NCBI RefSeq assembly: GCF_015706575.1
Contig: NW_024037052.1
Location: 186,001 to 250,000 of the forward strand
Length of the DNA stretch: 64,000 nt
Reading direction: 5' to 3'
Origin: Patiria miniata
Taxonomy: Eukaryota > Echinodermata > Asteroidea > Valvatida > Asterinidae
Position 1 is the stretch's first letter. The number at the start of each line of letters is the position of its first letter. Under the pieces are notes generated by a model. The model worked only from the letters and a program-made list of their open reading frames with translations. It ran no database searches and was not told where the DNA came from. Shown piece after piece: positions 45,612-58,484 of the stretch. The position numbers were made by a program, and so were the translations under genes.

Positions 45612-48280
45612 CTGGAGAAAAAAAAACCAGACAGGCAAGTAAGAAGAAAACATGAGACGTCTTGGAAATTACAGGTTACACCTTCATATACCTTTGAAAT
45701 CTGATGGACAGTGTGTGCAGATATATAATTGTTTGCCAGAATAAAATGCAATGTTCAAAGTTGGGTCAAAAGTCTTCTAATGCCCGACTGTAATTCATTG
45801 TAATAAACCAGTTCTGTATTTCAATGACCTGAGGTCATTTGGGATAACATTGCTGACACGATGTTAGGCGATGTTACGCGCACGACCACTCTGGTGGTAA
45901 TTTACACACAAGCGTCGCGCACCCGCATTCATGCACCTTTGATCGTTCTACTATCCCGAATGACCGGTGACCCATATCGTTGTGCACATAAGCAGTTGAA
46001 ATACCGAACTGGCTTATCCATGGCATTCCTTGAGTTGTTTGCTTGTTTGGAAAAGGATGAGACATTTAGGACAACTTGAAGAACTGTTGACACTTAAAAT
46101 ACCCAATACAAGGGAACTTGACTAGGTTTACTCTTAATAATGTTCAAATGGGGGCAGTTCCGCAGTGTCAGACGTACATTTTGGGCAATTCAACAGTGTA
46201 TGTAATTGTAGTTATAATCACGGGGTAGATTTTAATTCTGATAAAACATATCAGTTAGTCACTAGTTACTTTGATGAGTCAAAGAAGAAATTATTCATCC
46301 AACTTTGTTGCTGTAGTAGAAATTGGCTCAAAACACCGGACGTACTCAGACAAATCAATTTTTTGTATTGTCATCAATTGATTTTCCATTTACAAGTAAC
46401 AGCCAAACTGTTGAACTTGTTAGGGAATGTACAACATTTGCTTTTGCTGTAATGTTCAAAATAAGTGCATCTGGGGGATTAGTGTGCTATAAAAAATATT
46501 GTTAAAGGGCATGTACAACATTTGCTTTTGCTGCAATAATCAGAAATAAATGGATTTGGAGGATTAGTATGTTTTAGCAAATATTGTTAAAATGACTTGT
46601 TTCACGTTTTGGGCTTGTAGATGTTGGAAAAACCAAGAAAACCATTCATGTTCTTGTAGTCTGGTTCACAGACCCCATTTAAGATGAAACGGAGAATTTA
46701 TAGACTTTGGGGGATTGTAAGATCAGAGAGGCAGTCTAGTAGGCTTGTACCCCTTCAAAGGTGTGTAATCAATTGCACAGAAAAGACAGAATAACTAATT
46801 ATGAAAAATTAGGAGTAGTTTTAAAAAAAAAACAGTTTTCTCCATTGCTGGTCGGCCGACCAGCGTTGGAAAAATACCATTTTTTTTTTTTAAATGTCAG
46901 CACACCAGGAGCCACGATTTTACAGGATGCTTTAGGCTGTCATTCCCTAAAGTTGAAAAAAATCACTCCGGTCGAACCCATGACCTCCTGCTTTCTAGTG
47001 CAGATGTCTTACCACTTGACCACCGAGCTAACGGGATCAGTTGGCTGGTTCGAATCTGATGTACATAGCAGCGGGTACTACATTAACTATTCATAAGATG
47101 GTAAGACATCTGCAATAGAAAGCAGGAGGTCGTGGGTTCGAGTCCCACCGGAGTGATTTTTTTCCAACTTTCACTCGGGAGGAAACACACTGAGAATACA
47201 GTGTTTATACATCGGTGATGGACAAAACCTAATTTGGTTTTATTAGTCAATTGACTCATGTAATTTCAGCAAGCACACACTGCATATGCCTCCATGTTAT
47301 TTTGGCAAGATGTGTTGCCAATATACCAGTGTGGAAAGACTGTGGTTTCTAAAATAACTAAGATCAAAGTGCTTTACATTATTATTACCCCTGATCATTG
47401 GGCCAATGAAACATTGCAAATACAATCTCAGCTTCCTGTGGAATATGGATTTTTATTCACGAGGAAGTCATTTTAGTCATGTTCCCTGACAGTATTTTAT
47501 AAACTATTGAATAGGATGGTGCCAGACTATTTTTGCATTCTAGCCTCACTTTCAATTTTTATTTTAAATGTGGCTTAAAAACATTAGGGTATGTTTAACA
47601 ACAAATTTAAATTTTCATTAAAGCAGACTGGTATTAATTTGTAATTAATTTTATGTCACTGCTTTAATTTCTCTTTGCAAGTTCCAAATATGAAGATTTT
47701 ACCTCGCTTTCAATTTAATATAGTCGACTCCTGAATAAAGCCCATACAGCTCGGTGTAGTCATTTCGACGCAAGGTAGCTAAAATCAATCACAATTGCGA
47801 TCTCTGTTCTCACAGGTACCCATTTACTCCTGGGTGGGGCGAAGCAATGAGTGACAAAGTGTCTTGCCAAAGGGAACATGCACCATAACCCCAGGCTGGA
47901 CTCGAACCCACAACCTGTAGAATTACCCGCAGACAACGAGTTCAATGCTCCAGACCATGAGGCCAGGGCACTCCACATATTTAGAAATGTTTTGCCAATT
48001 CATGCAACAACACAAACACCAGGTAATATAATCTATTTGAAACCCCTGCCCGTTGTCCAAACTGCACACATGTGCATTTATCTTTATTGGTACCTTCAAG
48101 GATGTAACTGGGGTCCAAGTTGCTGGAGGGCCCTAAAGGGACCTCAGTTTCTAGTAGGAGGCAGTCTTTGAGCAGAGGGGTCCATGCCCCTCATCCTCCT
48201 CCCCTATCATTAGCTATGCCACTGGGCACCTTTGTCAAGTTCATTTAAGATTATAAGGAATCAATGAAGGGAGTTCCTAC

Positions 48281-48507
48281 TTTTCATTGAGGGAGTGAAT
48301 CTTGGAGCGATCTCTCTCAATCACAGTCTGCATCTCTTCCATCCTGACCCTACGATCCTCCAGCAAGGCTTCCGTCTGCTCTCTAGATAGCTCAGCTTGT
48401 TCCTTCATCTGAGATTGTAGAGCTTCAATCTGTAGCAACAGACTCTCTGGCTCTGCCTGCTGCTGGTCTGAATCAGGATGGACAGCTTTGGGCTGGGCGC
48501 TGTTGGA
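48281..48507 (-). CDS. CCDC77: CCDC77 227-nt exon, copy 3
   Basis: It reads as the consensus of the four copies (LLLQIEALQSQMKEQAELSR, EQTEALLEDRR) with intact acceptor TTTCAG and donor GTAGGA. It has no private change among the residues compared. Confidence 0.9.
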
Positions 48508-49441
48508 CTGAAATGAGGATTGGAAAATATTGATGGATGGTAACAGGATCAACCTGCTGGTACAGACTCGGACAAAAGAAACCACCCTTTTGGAGATGAT
48601 CTGATCAATTATCGTGATTGAAGCAACTTTACTGGGATAACGTATGTAACTAAACTCACTTCTCAGGGGAGTAACTACAGGTAATTTCATCAGCTGATCA
48701 AGGAATTATCAACACACCTACCAAAAGCTGCAACAGATATATATATTTACTATTAATACTATGAAAGTAAGTAAAGTCTGTCATTAGCCAATACATCTCC
48801 GGTTTCAAAGGCATGAAACGACCGAGGATATTTTTTTATCCCCCCTGGATAGGATGCCAGTCCATTGCAGGTTACTTCCCAGCTAATATCGGTACCTATT
48901 TATACTCCTGGGTGGAGAGAGGCAAGTGGGGGTGAAGTGGCTTGCCCAAGGACACACATATAACCGGCAACTAGATTCGGACCCCTGACCCTCTGATCAT
49001 GAGTCACAAACCTTAACCATATTAATGCTTAAAAAAAAATTAAAATCCCATAGACCTTATAAATAGTTAATGCGATGCCCGCTGCCATGTACCAATACAT
49101 CAGATTCGAGCCAGCCAACCGATCCCATTAGCTCAGTGGTCAAGTGGTAAAACATCTGCACTAGAAAGCAGGAGGTTGTGGGTTCGAGTCCCAACCGAGT
49201 GATTTTTTCCAACTTTTACTCAGGAGGTAACACACTGAGTATTCAGTGTTTATACATCAATGAAGGGCAAAACCTGATTTGACATACATTGTATTAATAC
49301 TATGATCCACTAGTTTATCTGACCAACAAATACTAAAAATGGGCCTGATATGGTTGGTATGAGATCTGAGGAGTGTTGGCTTTGCAATGTTTTATCAACC
49401 ACCCTTTGCCTCAACCATACCGGTATGTAATCTCTACCTAC

Positions 49442-49540
49442 CTTTTGTGTTAGCAGTAACTCTGTGTTGTGCATTCCTCCGTGTTCTGTTGTTCTGTGGT
49501 CTGCTTGGCACTTCGGCTTTTAAACCCAATATTTCACCCT
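49442..49540 (-). CDS. CCDC77: Putative CCDC77 99-nt exon, copy 3
   Basis: Same open frame and donor as copies 1 and 2. The acceptor tract is T10 followed by CCAG. The unit-3 deletion begins only some 20 bp upstream of the acceptor, so the branch-point region of this copy is replaced by sequence from further along the unit. Confidence 0.45.
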
Positions 49541-50996
49541 CTGGAAAAAAAAAACCAGACATTGCTGGTCGGCCGACCAGCGTTGGAAAAATACCATTTT
49601 TTTTAAAAAATGTCAGCACACCAGGAGCCACGATTTTACAGGATGCTTTAGGCTGTCATTCCCTAAAGTTGAAAAAAATCACTCCGGTCGAACCCATGAC
49701 CTCCTGCTTTCTAGTGCAGATGTCTTACCACTTGACCACCGAGCTAACGGGATCAGTTGGCTGGTTCGAATCTGATGTACATAGCAGCGGGTACTACATT
49801 AACTATTCATAAGATGGCAAGACATCTGCAATAGAAAGCAGGAGGTCGTGGGTTCGAGTCCCACCGGAGTGATTTTTTTCCAACTTTCACTCGGGAGGAA
49901 ACACACTGAGAATACAGTGTTTATACATCGGTGATGGACAAAACCTAATTTGGTTTTATTAGTCAATTGACTCATGTAATTTCAGCAAGCACACACTGCA
50001 TATGCCTCCATGTTATTTTGGCAAGATGTGTTGCCAATATACTAGTGTGGAAAGACTGTGGTTTCTAAAATAACTAAGATCAAAGTGCTTTACATTATTA
50101 TTACCCCTGATCATTGGGCCAATGAAACATTGCAAATACAATCTCAGCTTCCTGTGGAATATGGATTTTTATTCACGAGGAAGTCATTTTAGTCATGTTC
50201 CCTGACAGTATTTTATAAACTATTGAATAGGATGGTGCCAGACTATTTTTGCATTCTAGCCTCACTTTCAATTTTTATTTTAAATGTGGCTTAAAAACAT
50301 TAGGGTATGTTTAACAACAAATTTAAATTTTCATTAAAGCAGACTGGTATTAATTTGTAATTAATTTTATGTCACTGCTTTAATTTCTCTTTGCAAGTTC
50401 CAAATATGAAGATTTTACCTCGCTTTCAATTTAATATAGTCGACTCCTGAATAAAGCCCATACAGCTCGGTGTAGTCATTTCGACGCAAGGTAGCTAAAA
50501 TCAATCACAATTGCGATCTCTGTTCTCACAGGTACCCATTTACTCCTGGGTGGGGCGAAGCAATGAGTGACAAAGTGTCTTGCCAAAGGGAACATGCACC
50601 ATAACCCCAGGCTGGACTCGAACCCACAACCTGTAGAATTACCCACAGACAACGAGTTCAATGCTCCAGACCATGAGGCCAGGGCACTCCACATATTTAG
50701 AAATGTTTTGCCAATTCATGCAACAACACAAACACCAGGTAATATAATCTATTTGAAACCCCTGCCCGTTGTCCAAACTGCACACATGTGCATTTATCTT
50801 TATTGGTACCTTCAAGGATGTAACTGGGGTCCAAGTTGCTGGAGGGCCCTAAAGGGACCTCAGTTTCTAGTAGGAGGCAGTCTTTGAGCAGAGGGGTCCA
50901 TGCCCCTCATCCTCCTCCCCTATCATTAGCTATGCCACTGGGCACCTTTGTCAAGTTCATTTAAGATTATAAGGAATCAATGAAGGGAGTTCCTAC

Positions 50997-51223
50997 TTTT
51001 CATTGAGGGAGTGAATCTTGGAGCGATCTCTCTCAATCACAGTCTGCATCTCTTCCATCCTGACCCTACGATCCTCCAGCAAGGCTTCCGTCCGCTCTCT
51101 AGATAGCTCAGCTTGTTCCTTCATCTGAGATTGTAGAGCTTCAATCTGTAGCAACAGACTCTCTGGCTCTGCCTGCTGCTGGTCTGAATCAGGATAGACA
51201 GCTTTGGGCTGGGCGCTGTTGGA
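50997..51223 (-). CDS. CCDC77: CCDC77 227-nt exon, copy 4
   Basis: Intact frame and splice sites, with two private residues: H to Y in KAVYPDSD and Q to R in SRERTEALLEDRR. The first of these lies before the internal acceptor, so only the second would affect a short form. In gene order it is the first copy met after the exon at 54374. Confidence 0.9.
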
Positions 51224-51369
51224 CTGAAATGAGGATTGGAAAATATTGATGGATGGTAACAGGATCAACCTGCTGGTACAGACTCGGACAAAAGAAACCA
51301 CCATTTTGGAGATGATCTGATCAATTATCGTGATTGAAGCAACTTTACTGGGATAACGTATGTAACTAA

Positions 51370-51411
51370 TCTTGGAAAGTTCATGGTATGATGAGGCGGC
51401 TTTTTTGCCAA
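51370..51411 (-). other. 42-bp in-frame segment present only in unit 4
   Basis: On the minus strand it extends an open frame by 14 codons reading FGKKAASSYHELSKI. Units 1-3 lack exactly this segment. It resembles the polar linker of vertebrate CCDC77 (KESSEHYQRDI), but it is followed by AAG|ATTAGT, not a GT donor. It may be a lost exon, a private insertion, or intron sequence deleted before units 1-3 arose. Confidence 0.35.
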
Positions 51412-52198
51412 ACTCACTTCTCAGGGGAGTAACTACAGGTAATTTCATCAGCTGATCAAGGAATTATCAACACACCTACCAAAAGCTGCAACAGATATAT
51501 ATATTTACTATTAATACTATGAAAGTAAGTAAAGTCTGTCATTAGCCAATACATCTCCGGTTTCAAAGGCATGAAACGACCGAGGATATTTTTTTATCCC
51601 CCCTGGATAGGATGCCAGTCCATTGCAGGTTACTTCCCAGCTAATATCGGTACCTATTTATACTCCTGGGTGGAGAGAGGCAAGTGGGGGTGAAGTGGCT
51701 TGCCCAAGGACACACATATAACCGGCAACTAGATTCGGACCCCTGACCCTCTGATCATGAGTCACAAACCTTAACCATATTAATGCTTAAAAAAAATTAA
51801 AATCCCATAGACCTTATAAATAGTTAATGCGATGCCCGCTGCCATGTACCAATACATCAGATTCGAGCCAGCCAACCGATCCCATTAGCTCAGTGGTCAA
51901 GTGGTAAAACATCTGCACTAGAAAGCAGGAGGTTGTGGGTTCGAGTCCCAACAGAGTGATTTTTTCCAACTTTTACTCAGGAGGTAACACACTGAGTATT
52001 CAGTGTTTATACATCAATGAAGGGCAAAACCTGATTTGACATACATTGTATTAATACTATGATCCACTAGTTTATCTGACCCACAAATACTAAAAATGGG
52101 CCTGATATGGTTGGTATGAGATCTGAGGAGTGTTGGCTTTGCAATGTTTTATCAACCACCCTTTGCCTCAACCATACCGGTATGTAATCTCTACCTAC

Positions 52199-52298
52199 CT
52201 TTTGTGTTAGCAGTAACTCTGTGTTGTGCATTCCTCCGTGTTCTGTTGTTCTGTGGTCTGCTTGGCACTCTGGCTTTTAAACCCCAATATTTCACCCT
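52199..52298 (-). CDS. CCDC77: Putative CCDC77 99-nt exon, copy 4 (100 nt)
   Basis: It is one base longer than copies 1-3 (a CCCC for CCC run near 52283) and has a CT/TC swap. With the strong T10-CCAG acceptor the frame stops before the donor. A second acceptor created here, GCCAG|AGTGCC (exon 52199-52269, 71 nt), gives ECQADHRTTEHGGMHNTELL and LTQK, and joins both the 54374 exon and the full 227-nt exon in frame. Which form is ancestral is unclear. Confidence 0.4.
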
Positions 52299-53280
52299 CT
52301 GGAAAAAAAAAACCAGACAGGCAAGTAAGAAGAAAACATGAGACGTCTTGGAAATTACAGGTTACACCTTCATATACCTTTGAAATCTGATGGACAGTGT
52401 GTGCAGATATATAATTGTTTGCCAGAATAAAATGCAATGTTCAAAGTTGGGTCAAAAGTCTTCTAATGCCCGACTGTAATTCATTGTAATAAACCAGTTC
52501 TGTATTTCAATGACCTGAGGTCATTTGGGATAACATTGCTGACACGATGTTAGGCGATGTTACGCGCACGACCACTCTGGTGGTAATTTACACACAAGCG
52601 TCGCGCACCCGCATTCATGCGCCTTTGATCGTTCTACTATCCCGAATGACCGGTGACCCATATCGTTGTGCACATAAGCAGTTGAAATACCGAACTGGCT
52701 TATCCATGGCATTCCTTGAGTTGTTTGCTTGTTTGGAAAAGGATGAGACATTTAGGACAACTTGAAGAACTGTTGACACTTAAAATACCCAATACAAGGG
52801 AACTTGACTAGGTTTACTCTTAATAATGTTTAAATGGGGGCAGTTCCGCAGTGTCAGACGTACATTTTGGGCAATTCAACAGTGTATGTAATTGTAGTTA
52901 TAATCACGGGGTAGATTTTAATTCTGATAAAACATATCAGTTAGTCACTAGTTACTTTGATGAGTCAAAGAAGAAATTATTCATCCAACTTTGTTGCTGT
53001 AGTAGAAATTGGCTCAAAACACCGGACGTACTCAGACAAATCAATTTTTTGTATTGTCATCAATTGATTTTCCATTGACAAGTAACAGCCAAACTGTTGA
53101 ACTTGTTAGGGAATGTACAACATTTGCTTTTGCTGCAATGTTCAAAATAAGTGCATCTGGGGGATTAGTGTGCTATAAAAAATATTGTTAAAGGGCATGT
53201 ACAACATTTGCTTTTGCTGCAATAATCAGAAATAAATGGATTTGGAGGATTAGTATGTTTTAGCAAATATTGTTAAAATG

Positions 53281-54153
53281 ACTTGTTTCACGTTTTGGGC
53301 TTGTAGATGTTGGAAAAACCAAGAAAACCATTCATGTTCTTGTAGTCTGGTTCACAGACCCCATTTAAGATGAAACGGAGAATTTATAGACTTTGGGGGA
53401 TTGTAAGATCAGAGAGGCAGTCTAGTAGGCTTGTACCCCTTCAAAGGTGTGTAATCAATTGCACAGAAAACACAGAATAACTAATTATGAAAAATTAGGA
53501 GTAGTTTTAAAAAAAAAAAACAGTTTTCTCCATTGCTGGTCGGCCGACCAGCGTTGGAAAAATACCATTTTTTTTAAAAAAATGTCAGCACACCAGGAGC
53601 CACGATTTTACAGGATGCTTTAGGCTGTCATTCCCTAACAATCCACTAAGGTATTTAGTGATACTTTGTTCATATCGTTTTGTAATATTTGCCAATGTTG
53701 TATCTTCCCTTTAAACTGACCTATTTCACGTTTTGGGTTCGGAAATGCCAGAAAATCTAAGAAATCCAACCATGTTCTTGTGGTCTGGTGACATGAGACG
53801 TAAGATGAGACGTAGCACTTTGTACACTTTGAGGAAGTTAGGTCAGAGAATCAGTCTAGCAGGCTTGTACCCCTACACAGATGCGTAATTGATTGCAAAG
53901 AAAATGCGGAATGACTAAATATGAAAAGTTAGGAGCAGTTTTTGAAAAAAGCCAGTTTTCTCCAACGATGTTCGGCCGACCAGTGTATGAATAATACAAG
54001 GTTTCTTGAAAATGTCAGCACACCAGGAGCCACGATTTTACAGGATGCTTTAGACTGTCATTCACTGACAGTCCAGTAATATATTTCGTCATAATTTGAT
54101 CATTTCGTTTTTTGATGTTTGCAATGATGTTGTATCTTCCCTTTTAAATAAAC
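53281..54153. repeat. Older diverged 438-bp direct duplication
   Basis: 53281-53718 and 53719-54153 align along their length, sharing TTTCACGTTTTGGG, CATGTTCTTG, CACACCAGGAGCCACGATTT and TTGTATCTTCCCTTT, with many substitutions. The boundary of the young 3.9 kb array falls inside the first copy. Confidence 0.7.
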
Positions 54154-54373
54154 TACATGTCAATAAAATACAGATAATATGCTTCAAATTGATATGTATA
54201 TTTCTTTTGTGGCATTTTGGCCATTAAGAATTGTTGGCATTCAGGTTTATAATTCTGTAGAATTGCCCATGGATGGGCGAGGGAATTGATTAACAAATTT
54301 TGGCCAAGGACATTGACAAATATGAGTCTGCAGCCCCGTTGGTAGAGTTGCCAGTGCGGTGTTACACACTGAC

Positions 54374-54495
54374 CTGCATGTGGATGTCTCTTTTGTGGGT
54401 GTTTCTGTGTGACAATTGCCCGCGTTGATGGTTCTTTGTGGAAGTATGTCACTTCAGGACCTGATGGGCTTGATAATGATAACAGATGCTGGATT
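54374..54495 (-). CDS. CCDC77: CCDC77 exon (122 nt)
   Basis: The acceptor TACTTGACAG is followed by one base completing arginine, then IQHLLSLSSPSGPEVTYFHK and EPSTRAIVTQKHPQKRHPHA, ending GCAG|GTCAGT. Vertebrate CCDC77 has [20 protein letters not shown] followed by EPPHK here. It ends in phase 1, matching the start phase of the 99-nt (or 71-nt) exon in the tandem units. Confidence 0.88.
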
Positions 54496-55222
54496 CTGTC
54501 AAGTACAAATCAAATCATTGGAAAAGTTCAAGTTAGTACACCTTTGGTAAATCCAAACTAACAGGGTTTGTTTACTTCCATATCACATTATACGTGTAAC
54601 TGATTGTACATGTGGGGTATTAAAGCAGCACCAACATTCATACATGTTCATGAATGCATCATCTCTAAACATACTTTTGCACTAGTGTGGAACAAATTGC
54701 AATTGCTTAGTCTAGACAAGGGTTGTGCAAAATATACCGAATATCCAAATATTTGATCATCCACCGAATATCCGAATAGCATTTTATCAAATTGAATTGT
54801 TTTTTTAATGTGAGCAATGACAAAAAAACGTCCATGATGTGATTTTATGAGTTTAAGTTGAGAGATTTGATTTGTTTAGTCAAACGCCACACTTTACGCA
54901 GATGGTTTGAGAGTTTTCATGAGGAATGTAAGCCCTAATGTGGATCTTCAATATCTGCCAAATGCCAGGTTGTCAGCTAGCTCAAAATCTATATCGATAC
55001 ATTCCAAATTATTTCAATGTCATTGGATGATTTTTTTGTTCAAATTCAAGTTCCAATATTCAAAGACTAAATTATTGGAAAAATGCACAACATTAATAGA
55101 GACCTGTTTTGTGAAGCACACCTAGAGAGAACTTGAAGCTCTACCCAGCCCTGCAAACAATGACCTGTACTCTGCCCGCAAGGTTGTCAGTCCGTCATTG
55201 CCAATCAAAGAATCCTCCCCAA
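54496..55222. other. CCDC77: CCDC77 intron, nothing recognised
   Basis: AT-rich intron sequence with no gene, repeat or hairpin that I can support. Confidence 0.5.
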
Positions 55223-56399
55223 CAGTCACCATCCATCTGCACAACATACAGATTACAGGTACAATGTATATATACATGTACATGGATTCAATTCAGCCTC
55301 AGGACAGGCAGTAGCACTGCTATTGTGACAAGGTTTTTGCAGTCGCTTTGCCAACCAACCTCTTTGTCGACAACCACTTCAACGATTTGCTACTTCACCG
55401 AATAACCACTTCGCCTACTTGCCACTCCGTCGAATTACCACTTCGCTGCACGCAAACGCACGTACTAACAAGTTTGTTATGGTGTAAATCAAGGATTTTC
55501 TAATGTTTCTCTTCCCTTTCCTTTGTTTATACTCTGAACATTTTTGCATCTGCTCTCATTGGTTTAGTACACGTTTTCTAATCGAACTCGTCTTCCATTT
55601 ACAATTCATTGATGACGTTGCATGTGTGTGTCCTTGATTTACACCATAAAGAAATGCCTACAGACACGTACATGTATGTATGGAGCCATAAAAATGAGTT
55701 ACATGAAAAACTTGGGGTTGTTTTACCCCTTCCTATCCAAACCCATATGAGATTCAACTTTTTTCATTCTATAGTCAACTTGAAACAGTACTGAAGGGGA
55801 TGAAGATTTAAAAAGAAAAAAAAAAAAAGTTTCTGAGAATTAACTGTGTGCGACCAAAAACATGGTCACCGTGTACGGACAGTCAATGATTAATATATTT
55901 TATAAATTCCACTTCTTCACTTTCAAAGTGAATTGAGAGGACAATGTCACATAAACCTAGTAAAAGAAGACACAACAAGTATGAAAACCACTTAATATTA
56001 AGTACCAGTCAGCTGTTATAATTACCATGAGTTTGTGCATGCGAGCATAATGTGTTAGCAAATACTTTCGGCGAAGTGGTAATTGGGCAAAGCAGTAATT
56101 TGGCTAAGTGGTAATTTGGCTGGTTTCGATCCAACTCGGACCCAAACCAAGTCGGACCCAAGCCAACTCGGACCCAGGCCAACTCGGACCCACTACCAAC
56201 TCGGACCCACGCCAACTCAATCGGACCCACTACCAACTCGGATCCACAACCAACTCGGACCCACTACCAACTCGGACCCATGCATGACCAACTCGGACTC
56301 ATCTTTTACAATCATTTGACAGCGTTTACAATTATTTGACAATTTCATAAAGTTTGTCCACTTATCATCTGTTAATACAGTGATGTTTTTAAGTATAAA
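55223..56399. repeat. 1.18-kb tandem duplication, copy 1
   Basis: It starts CAGTCACCATCC and ends AAGTATAAA; copy 2 repeats this with few differences. The left part holds a degenerate minisatellite around ACCACTTCGCC (55350-55455). The right part holds its inverse (GGCGAAGTGGT, 56068 onward) and then a 17-bp minisatellite CCAACTCGGACCCACTA (about 56130-56300). Oppositely oriented minisatellite ends suggest a non-autonomous transposon that was then duplicated. Confidence 0.85.
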
Positions 56400-57555
56400 C
56401 AGTCACCATCCATCTGCACAACATACAGATTACAGGTACATGTACATGGATTCAATTCAGCCTCAGGACAGGCAGTAGCACTGCTATTGTGACAAGGTTT
56501 TTGCAGTCGCTTTGCCAACCAACCTCTTTGTCGACAACCACTTCAACGATTTGCTACTTCACCGAATAACCACTTCGCCTACTTGCCACTCCGTCGAATT
56601 ACCACTTCGCTGAATGACCACTTCGCCGAATTGCACGCAAACGCACGTACTAACAAGTTTGTTATGGTGTAAATCAAGGATTTTCTAATGTTTCTCTTCC
56701 CTTTCCTTTGTTTATACTCTGAACATTTTTGCATCTGCTCTCATTGGTTTAGTACACGTTTTCTAATCAAACTCGTCTTCCATTTACAATTCACTGATGA
56801 TGTTGCATGTGTGTGTCCTTGATTTACACCATAAAGAAATGCCTACAGACACGTACATGTATGTATGGAGCCATAAAAACGAGCTACATGAAAAACTTGG
56901 GGTTGTTTTACCCCTTCCTATCCAAACCCATATGAGATTCAACTTTTTTCATTCTATAGTCAACTTGAAACAGTACTGAAGGGGATGAAGATTTAAAAAG
57001 AAAAAAAAAAAGTTTCAGAATTAACTGTGTGCGACCAAAAACATGGTCACCGTGTACGGACAGTCAATGATTAATATATTTTATAAATTCCACTTCTGCA
57101 CTTTCAAAGTGAATTGAGAGGACAATGTCACATAAACCTAGTAATAGAAGACACAACAAGTATGAAAACCACTTAATATTAAGTACCAGTCAGCTGTTAT
57201 AATTACCATGAGTTTGTGCATGCGAGCATAATGTGTTAGCAAATACTTTCGGCGAAGTGGTAATTGGGCAAAGCAGTAATTTGGCTAAGTGGTAATTTGG
57301 CTGGTTTCGATCCAACTCGGACCCAAACCAAGTCGGACCCAAGCCAACTCGGACCCAGGCCAACTCGGACCCACTACCAACTCGGACCCACGCCAACTCA
57401 ATCGGACCCACTACCAACTCGGATCCACAACCAACTCGGACCCACTACCAACTCAGACCCATGCATGACCAACTCGGACTTTTACAATTATTTGACAATT
57501 TCATAAAGTTTGTCCACTTATCATCTGTTAATACAGTGATGCTTTTAAGTATAAA
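56400..57555. repeat. 1.18-kb tandem duplication, copy 2
   Basis: Close match to 55223-56399. It has an extra minisatellite unit (AATGACCACTTCGCCGAATT, 56614-56633) and lost some 20 bp at 57480. The ORFs rich in P, T, S and D here are translations of the minisatellite. Confidence 0.85.
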
Positions 57556-57599
57556 TTTTCATTGTAGTTGTCAGGTAAAATATCTGTATTGCAGCAGTT

Positions 57600-57680
57600 T
57601 GTCGTCGTAAAGCGCATTGAAATGCTTTTTTGAAATGCGCTTTAAAAGTGTAATTAATTATTTATTTTTATTATTTGTTT
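57600..57680 (+). mobile_element. Possible LINE/SINE 3' tail
   Basis: GTAAAGCGCATTGAAATGC, GAAATGCGCTTTAAAAGTG and an (ATT)-rich end resemble the 3' tails of L2/CR1-like LINEs and their SINEs. No coding part is seen. The surrounding 57681-58476 is AT-rich intron with nothing else recognised. Confidence 0.35.
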
Positions 57681-58484
57681 CCATTGAAACATATTGCGCT
57701 TTAACCAAAAGTAAAATTTAAAATTAAAGTTTAACCAATTATTCATTTTCATATTTGACATCGTTCACGCCATCTTGCTCAATTTAACAGCAATTCATTT
57801 CATTTTTAATTCAAACCACATAAATTCAAAACAGATCTTCATAGAAAAATAAAATTGGAAAGTATGACATTGAAACATAAACACTTTCAAACATGACACG
57901 ATTAATTCAATAAATATAAGTAAACATTATAAGTCATTCAATAAAATAAATAAAGTATAAAACAAAGTCTATTCTAATTTCTACATGTACATTTGTATAT
58001 GTATTTAACAAAAAAACCCACATAAACACCATTGCATACACTGCAAGAAAAACGAAGGTTCCATATTGAACAAAAAAGGTTAATCAAAAAAGTAAGTTAC
58101 ACAGATTCGTTAAAAAACCCACAAAACTCAAAGCCAGCATGTGAACTAAAAAAAAGATCAACTTATTAAATACCCTACAATTATGAAATGTCAATCATCA
58201 AAAAGGAGTATTGGAGCTCTGGGAAGATTATCCTTCAAGGCCTTACAGGTACATTAGCTGTCTGTATGTTCGACTATGATGTTCCATGGGGGAAAAAAGT
58301 TAATCAAAAAAGTATAAAAAGTTAAACAGATTCGTAAAAAAAAAAAAAAATTAAACAAACTAACAATTACATGAAATGAAAGGTCTACATGTATTTCAAA
58401 TTAATAACTTCCTCACTGAACAACATTTTTGTGACATATTGAAATCCTTCATTGAGTGTGATTTAATTTGGTTTATATTATTTG

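Larger units (their letters stand above)
43023..46951. repeat. Tandem unit 2 of 4
   Basis: Complete unit of 3929 bp with the same SINEs and both exon copies. It also contains the 18-bp palindrome GCTGGTCGGCCGACCAGC near its right end and a diverged 86-bp direct repeat around GTACAACATTTGCTTTTGCT. Confidence 0.93.
46952..49667. repeat. Tandem unit 3 of 4, internally shortened
   Basis: Only 2716 bp, because about 1.25 kb is missing between an AAAACCAGAC at about 49559 and ATTGCTGGTCGG at 49561. Both exon copies and the SINEs are retained; only sequence upstream of the 99-nt exon is lost. Confidence 0.92.
49668..53638. repeat. Tandem unit 4 of 4
   Basis: The most 5' unit in gene order, 3971 bp. 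It carries a private 42-bp segment (51370-51411) and is followed by unique sequence starting ACAATCCAC. Its right end lies inside an older, diverged 438-bp direct duplication. Confidence 0.93.

Noticed and set aside
56083-57506. Proline/threonine/aspartate-rich proteins
   Set aside because: They are translations of the CCAACTCGGACCCACTA minisatellite.
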